A stretch of DNA of 64,000 nt from Dickeya chrysanthemi NCPPB 402 (GTDB lineage Bacteria > Pseudomonadota > Gammaproteobacteria > Enterobacterales > Enterobacteriaceae): the NCBI RefSeq assembly GCF_000406105.1, contig NZ_CM001974.1, forward strand, positions 3,590,486 to 3,654,485, read 5' to 3'. The notes beneath the pieces are model-generated. The model did not search any database, was not told the origin of the DNA, and saw only the letters and a list, made by a program, of their open reading frames with translations. Each line of letters starts with the position of its first letter. The stretch's first letter is position 1. The position numbers and the translations under genes are program-made. Below, one piece after another: positions 59,958 through 64,000 of this stretch.

Positions 59958-60176
59958 ATGAAATACCGCGTCAGCGTTACCGTAGACAAAGACAATTATC
60001 AGGTTCTGAGTGCTGCCGGGGTCAATATTTCCGGTCTGGTGAATGATGCCATTGGCAAAGAAGCCCGCCGCATCAAAGCCGAAGCGTGGAAGCAGGAAAA
60101 CCGAGAAGGGATGGAAGAAGTCGCCCGATTTATTGCGCAGAATGGCTCCTTTGCGGATGAAAACAGGAACTGGTGA
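59958..60176 (+). CDS. ccdA: CcdA-type antitoxin
   Basis: The 72-residue protein matches F-plasmid CcdA (72 residues) along its length: [24 protein letters not shown] (ribbon-helix-helix), [19 protein letters not shown] and ending [10 protein letters not shown] (toxin-binding tail). It neutralises the gyrase toxin CcdB and represses the operon. The toxin gene that follows is cut short, so this antitoxin is orphaned unless another CcdB exists. AGAGGATC precedes the start. Confidence 0.93.
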   Translation: MKYRVSVTVDKDNYQVLSAAGVNISGLVNDAIGKEARRIKAEAWKQENREGMEEVARFIAQNGSFADENRNW

Positions 60177-60178
60177 TC

Positions 60179-60313
60179 ATGCAATTCATTGTTTATGAAT
60201 ATAAACGCGCCAGTCACTACACAATATTTATCGATGTGCAAAGCGATATAATTACGTGCGATATCCAAGGCTTTGTTACTCATTTTAGTCATGATAGTTT
60301 TCCTGCGTTGTGA
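60179..60313 (+). pseudogene. ccdB: Truncated CcdB toxin
   Basis: Starting 2 bp after ccd[26 protein letters not shown] matches the first 25 residues of CcdB. The reading then switches to [10 protein letters not shown]... and ends after 44 codons, against 101 normally. The C-terminal residues essential for gyrase poisoning are absent. The new sequence reads as a coding start on the other strand ([17 protein letters not shown], near 60292), so a deletion junction at about 60254 is likely. Confidence 0.82.
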
Positions 60314-60407
60314 TAAAGAAAACCCAGTCTGAGCAACGTAGTGATAGATCTTGTCACCATGGCGTTGAGCGTAATCAGGCAAGATGCGATAGCCGCCGGA
60401 GCATGCA

Positions 60408-60935
60408 ATGAAACTTTCAGATTTAGGCGACAGAATTTGCATTATGGGGCCATCGAACAGCGGCAAGTCTACTCTTGCTAATGCGATTGCGAAGAAATGC
60501 AATCTGGACGTGATCCATCTGGATCAGCTTTTCCATATTCCCTATTCAAACTGGCAGGAACGCCCGTTGCATGAATTTCTACAATTACATGATGAAGCCA
60601 TCAAACGGGAAAAATGGGTCATGGACGGCAATTACAAACGATGTCTGCCGCAACGTTTATCCCGGGCGACGGGGCTTATTCTGCTGGATGTCTCCACGCT
60701 ATCGAGCGTGCTGCGTTATATCAACCGAACACTATTTCAACACAAACGATATGGCGGGCTGGCAGGCGGCACAGACCGGCTGAACGGGAAAATGTTTCGT
60801 CATATTATCGCCGCCACGCCCAAGAACAGGAAATATTATGCCGAGCTGTTTGAAACGGTCCCGCTCCCCAAAATCAGGCTCGCTTCGATTAACGAGATTA
60901 ATAAACAGTTTGATGAATGGGGGCTGACAAGATAA
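60408..60935 (+). CDS. P-loop kinase-like protein (AAA/FlaR-like)
   Basis: The 175-residue protein has the Walker A motif ICIMGPSNSGKSTLA (10-24) and HLDQLFHIPYSNWQERP, typical of adenylate-kinase-like topology modulation (FlaR-type) proteins. WVMDGNYKRCL follows. The substrate is not predictable. It may be an accessory gene of the island; GC is close to core. A GGAG site precedes the start. Confidence 0.8.
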   Translation: MKLSDLGDRICIMGPSNSGKSTLANAIAKKCNLDVIHLDQLFHIPYSNWQERPLHEFLQLHDEAIKREKWVMDGNYKRCLPQRLSRATGLILLDVSTLSSVLRYINRTLFQHKRYGGLAGGTDRLNGKMFRHIIAATPKNRKYYAELFETVPLPKIRLASINEINKQFDEWGLTR

Positions 60936-61045
60936 TTCCGGCCGCCCGCAACGCGGGTCGACGCGCCAGGAAATATCAGGAACAGGATTGTCTGTTTATG
61001 CCTGCTGTTCATGCCTGCTGTTTGCCCACAAAAGTGGGTATTCGG

Positions 61046-61246
61046 TATATACCCAAAATAATTCGAGTTGCAGGAAGGCGGCAAGAGAGAGACAAATTCG
61101 TTGGGAACGAATTTGACCAGCCAACGGCTGGCCTCCGGTGAGAGACAGGATGTCTCTCATTTCATCCCGATGAGCTTACTCAGGTAAGTGATTCGGGTGA
61201 ACGAACGCAGCCAACGCACCTGCAACTTGAAGTATGACGGGTATAA
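61046..61246. repeat. Mosaic hairpin repeat element, copy 2
   Basis: About 200 bp, inverted relative to copy 1: it starts TATACCCAAAATAATTCGAG and ends CAACTTGAAGTATGACGGG-TATA. Internal palindromes are AAATTCGTTGGGAACGAATTT, CCAGCCAACGGCTGG, GAGAGACAGGATGTCTCTC, and CTTACTCAGGTAAG. It lacks the GGCCCAAGGATGGGCC and AAATCTGC hairpins found in copy 3. Confidence 0.85.
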
Positions 61247-61265
61247 ATGAGTCAAATATCCGGCG

Positions 61266-61661
61266 TCAGGCCGATGTTTTCCGTGACCGGCTTGTTCCCG
61301 AGGCGTTCCAGTGCTCGACGATGCGCGGCATACTTTCTTCTATCCAGTCCACCAGCACCTGCACCTTTTCCGCCGCTTCTGTTCCTAACGGCGTCAGGCT
61401 GTATTCGACATGAGGCGGCACCACGTCATAGGAGACCCGATTAATCAGGCCATCTCCTTCCAGACATTGCAGCGTCTGGGCCAGCATACGCTCGCTGATG
61501 CCATGAATCAGACGACGCAGCTCACTGAAACGCAACGTTTTCGATTCCAGCACCACCAGGATCAAAATACCCCAACGGCTGGTGATATGTTGCAATATTT
61601 CCCGTGACGGGCACACCGCCACCAGCAAATCACCGCGCTGAAACTTTTCGATTGTTCCCAT
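61266..61661 (-). CDS. HxlR family transcriptional regulator
   Basis: The 131-residue protein has the HxlR winged helix. It begins with the conserved VCPSREILQHITSRWGILIL (16-35) and LRFSELRRLIHGISERMLAQTL for DNA recognition. This family often senses redox or electrophiles via the N-terminal Cys. No target gene is adjacent: a repeat copy lies on one side and a 530-bp gap on the other. It sits between repeat copies 2 and 3. Confidence 0.9.
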   Translation of the reverse strand: MGTIEKFQRGDLLVAVCPSREILQHITSRWGILILVVLESKTLRFSELRRLIHGISERMLAQTLQCLEGDGLINRVSYDVVPPHVEYSLTPLGTEAAEKVQVLVDWIEESMPRIVEHWNASGTSRSRKTSA

Positions 61662-62193
61662 CCCTCACCCCCAATTGATTCTGTGGCACCACCGGTTTTA
61701 GGGTAAGGAGCGCACTAAAAATAAGCAATCGCTTTCATTCGTCCCCCTTTTCGAGGGCATCGGGCATAGACAGAAAAGAACCCAATGGAATAACGATTGA
61801 TTAAATCATGCCAAATGTGTAGGTGGAAAAATACGGAGAAAGTCAGACTATCGCAGAATGGAATATTTCTCTTTATCTAATGGGAGGCTGTCTTAACAAA
61901 TAGGCATAAGACTTTCAGCAATTCAAGAAATTCATTCCTTCAAATAACGTAAATTAAAGCCCGTTATTCAGCCAATCAATAAAGCTAATAAATTCAATTA
62001 ACTAAGAAATTACTGTGCTTCAGCACTGCTGAAGCCGGGCAAAAGGCTATCGCCGCCAGAAATGAAAATGCTAGGCTGTGCCGCGTTATTTTCGTCATGA
62101 CACGCCGAAAAAGCAGTCTCGTTTTGATGCGAGACACGCATTCCCGTTACCACAGGAATGCTTTTTCTTTTACTTATTTTTTATTACCGCGTT
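61662..62193. other. Gap upstream of the HxlR gene without a supported gene
   Basis: The region is moderately AT-rich, with no coding sequence that I can support. TGCTTCAGCACTGCTGAAGC (62014-62033) is a small palindrome. It probably contains the HxlR promoter. Confidence 0.5.
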
Positions 62194-62396
62194 TATACCC
62201 AAAATAATTCGAGTTGCAGGAAGGCGGCGACGCAGCGAATCTCCGGGAGCTTACTCAAGTAAGTGACCGGAGTGAGCGACAAATCTGCCGGGAGCAGATT
62301 TGAACGCAGCTCGCTGCGGTCCTGAAAGGGCGAGGCCCAAGGATGGGCCGAGTAATAAAGCCAACGCACCTGCAACTTGAAGTATGACGGGTATAT
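62194..62396. repeat. Mosaic hairpin repeat element, copy 3
   Basis: About 203 bp in the same orientation as copy 2. The terminal segments are almost identical to copy 2 (TATACCCAAAATAATTCGAG; CCAACGCACCTGCAACTTGA, then AGTATGACGGG). The middle instead carries CTTACTCAAGTAAG, AAATCTGCCGGGAGCAGATTT and GGCCCAAGGATGGGCC, which copy 1 shares. It lies just before the TraF-like gene. Confidence 0.85.
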
Positions 62397-62472
62397 ATAC
62401 AAGAACACTACGAGCACACAGCAAAAAAGGAAATATTTTCCTCAATACCTTCTTGAATAAAGGAATGCTCGT

Positions 62473-63720
62473 ATGTACAAAAAATACCTCGTCCGCGCCA
62501 TGACGGTGGCCGGTCTGTTTTCTCCCGTCATAACCTTTGCCGCCGGCACCTGGTCAGATGCCAGGAACGACGCCATGGGCGGCACCGGCGTCGCTTCGTC
62601 GCATTACGGTTCCGCCGCACTGATCAACCCGGCATTACTGACCAAAGCGCAAGCCGGCGACCATGTGAGCCTGATTTTGCCTTCCGTGGGCGTCTTCATT
62701 GCCGACCCGGACAAAGTGGAAGACAAGTTCGACCTCATCAAAAGTAGCTGGGACAGCGTTAGCAACACCCTGAATGCCAGCAGCGGCATCAGCAATCCGC
62801 TGTTACGCCGACTGGCGTTGCAGCAAGGCATCGCCTCCTTCCAGTCGCTGCGGGACGAACTACAAAACATCAACGGCGATAGCGCCTACGGCGACGCGGC
62901 CGCCGCCACCGTGGTGGCAATTCCTAACGACACGCTGCCCCTGGCGTTTGTGGTGAAAGGCTGGGGCATCGCCAACGCCAAAGCCGTCGTCACCGACCGC
63001 GATCTGGCTTATCTGGATAGCGTGGCGGCAGGTACGACAATCCCCACCTCGGCGGATCTGAACAACTTTACGTCTCGGGCCGAAGGCGTCGGTGCACTGG
63101 TCACCGAATACGGCGTCGCGATGGCGAAACAGGTCGATATCGCCGGTCAGTCAGTTTCCGTGGGTATCACGCCAAAACTGCAACGAATTGATACTTATAA
63201 CTATATTGCGTCAATCAATAACTACAGCGCGTCTGATTTCCGTAATTCGGAATTCAAGAAATCCAGTTCCGGCGCCAACCTGGATCTGGGGTTCAGTACC
63301 GACCTGACGTCGCGCTGGAGCGCCGGGCTGGTGGCGCAGAACCTGATTGGCCGCCGAATCGATACCAAAGAGGTACAAGGCATCCAGCGCACCTTCACTG
63401 TTCGTCCGCAAGTCACGGCAGGCACCGCCTGGAATACGGAAACACTGACGCTGGCCACCGATATCGACCTGACGCCCGCCAGCGGCTTTAACGGCGAGAC
63501 GAAAAATCAGTACGCCGGGGTCGGCGCAGAATACCGCGCACTGTCCTGGGCGCAGTTGCGCGTCGGTTACCGCGCCAATATGCGCGACAGCGATAAGAAT
63601 CAGGTCACGGCCGGTTTCGGCCTGTCGCCGTTTGGTATACACCTCGACCTGACCGGCATGGTCGGCACCGAAAGCAAACACACCTACGGTGCCGCCGCCA
63701 AACTGAGCTTTACCTTCTGA
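62473..63720 (+). CDS. TraF-family outer-membrane beta-barrel protein
   Basis: The 415-residue protein has a Sec signal (ending FAAG) and then the SDARNDAMGGTGVASSHYG segment typical of the TraF_2/OmpP1-like family annotated as conjugal transfer protein TraF. Alternating strands end with an aromatic residue (AAKLSFTF), the outer-membrane barrel signature. AAGGA precedes the ATG by 9 bp. No other transfer genes are nearby, so a conjugation role is doubtful. A hairpin CCCGGCATC/GATGCCGGG follows the stop (63729-63752). Confidence 0.85.
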   Translation: MYKKYLVRAMTVAGLFSPVITFAAGTWSDARNDAMGGTGVASSHYGSAALINPALLTKAQAGDHVSLILPSVGVFIADPDKVEDKFDLIKSSWDSVSNTLNASSGISNPLLRRLALQQGIASFQSLRDELQNINGDSAYGDAAAATVVAIPNDTLPLAFVVKGWGIANAKAVVTDRDLAYLDSVAAGTTIPTSADLNNFTSRAEGVGALVTEYGVAMAKQVDIAGQSVSVGITPKLQRIDTYNYIASINNYSASDFRNSEFKKSSSGANLDLGFSTDLTSRWSAGLVAQNLIGRRIDTKEVQGIQRTFTVRPQVTAGTAWNTETLTLATDIDLTPASGFNGETKNQYAGVGAEYRALSWAQLRVGYRANMRDSDKNQVTAGFGLSPFGIHLDLTGMVGTESKHTYGAAAKLSFTF

Positions 63721-63771
63721 TGTTCGCTCCCGGCATCGTCGTGATGCCGGGACACCCCCCGCCGTTATTGC

Positions 63772-64000
63772 TTACACTCTCTTTTTACGTCCTTCCCATT
63801 GCATCACCAGGCTAATCGCCGCGGGTAGCACCGTCAGCGTCAGCAATGTGGCGACGATCAACCCACCGATAATGGCGTAGGCCATCGGCCCCCAGAAGAC
63901 CTGGGTGGCGATCGGGATCATCCCTAAAATCGCCGCCAGCGCAGTCAACAGAATCGGACGCGAGCGGTGATGAGCAGCCTGCATGATGGCATCGTTCATC
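63772..64000 (-). CDS. RND efflux permease, C-terminal end (runs off the window)
   Basis: The visible C-terminal 75 residues contain HHRSRPILLTALAAILGMIP and then WGPMAYAIIGGLIVATLLTL, the last two membrane helices of inner-membrane RND (AcrB-like) pumps. They end in a basic tail GRKKRV. Most of the gene lies beyond base 64000, so substrate and name cannot be set. Confidence 0.85.
   Translation of the reverse strand, partial: MNDAIMQAAHHRSRPILLTALAAILGMIPIATQVFWGPMAYAIIGGLIVATLLTLTVLPAAISLVMQWEGRKKRV

Noticed and set aside
53674..62400. Integrase and flanking att repeat for the tRNA-Phe island
   Set aside because: I found no recombinase gene and no second copy of the tRNA-Phe 3' end in the window, so a formal integrative element cannot be claimed.
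62193..62445. Open frames within repeat copy 3
   Set aside because: They lie inside the hairpin repeat; similar frames appear in copy 1 only because the DNA repeats, and the protein sequences have no family.

Overview
The window looks like the chromosome of a soft-rot enterobacterium (Pectobacteriaceae), most likely Dickeya or a close relative. This rests on E. coli-like proteins, moderately GC-rich core DNA, and an RsmB/CsrB-type RNA; I ran no search. Two blocks that are far apart in E. coli K-12 are joined here. Bases 1-12404 match the rseP-cdsA-ispU-dxr-frr-pyrH-tsf-rpsB / map-glnD-dapD-yaeH segment. From 12640 the order is that of the yqcA-to-speC segment.

The first block covers translation and the envelope: ribosomal protein S2, EF-Ts, UMP kinase, ribosome recycling factor, MEP-pathway and undecaprenyl synthesis, CDP-diacylglycerol synthesis and the start of the RseP protease on the minus strand; methionine aminopeptidase, the PII uridylyltransferase and a lysine/DAP enzyme on the plus strand. 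The second block holds yqcA-truC-yqcC, the regulatory RNA RsmB (CsrB) with a far-upstream GacA/UvrY box, syd, ppnN, xni, rlmM, ygdD, gcvA with the divergent GcvB sRNA, the csdA-csdE-tcdA sulfur and ct6A genes, mltA, two initiator tRNAs, amiC, argA with paired ARG boxes, ptrA, a minor pseudopilin operon, thyA-lgt-ptsP-rppH, a DARS2-like DnaA-box region, mutH, ygdQ, ygdR, tas, yggN, yggL-trmB, mutY-yggX-mltC, ansP and speC.

Several genes expected from the E. coli order are missing at their usual places: recB and recD (between argA and ptrA), recC (between ptrA and ppdC), queF (between syd and ppnN), and nupG (replaced by ansP). A GNAT / 2-hydroxyacid dehydrogenase / GNAT operon sits between tcdA and mltA.

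From the tRNA-Phe gene at 53598 to about 62.4 kb lies an accessory region. Its core (about 54.0-58.0 kb) is strikingly AT-rich. It carries a Ner-like regulator, a duplicated pair of small XRE regulators with matching operator-like repeats, an unrecognised 195-residue protein, a DUF3644-like protein with a HEPN-type RxxxxH motif, and a frameshifted gene. A Fic protein, an intact ccdA with a truncated ccdB, a P-loop kinase-like gene, and an HxlR regulator between two copies of a mosaic hairpin repeat follow. A third copy of that repeat lies between frr and pyrH. The HEPN cassette is the best candidate for an undescribed defence or toxin system. The window ends with a TraF-family outer-membrane protein and the C-terminus of an RND efflux permease.
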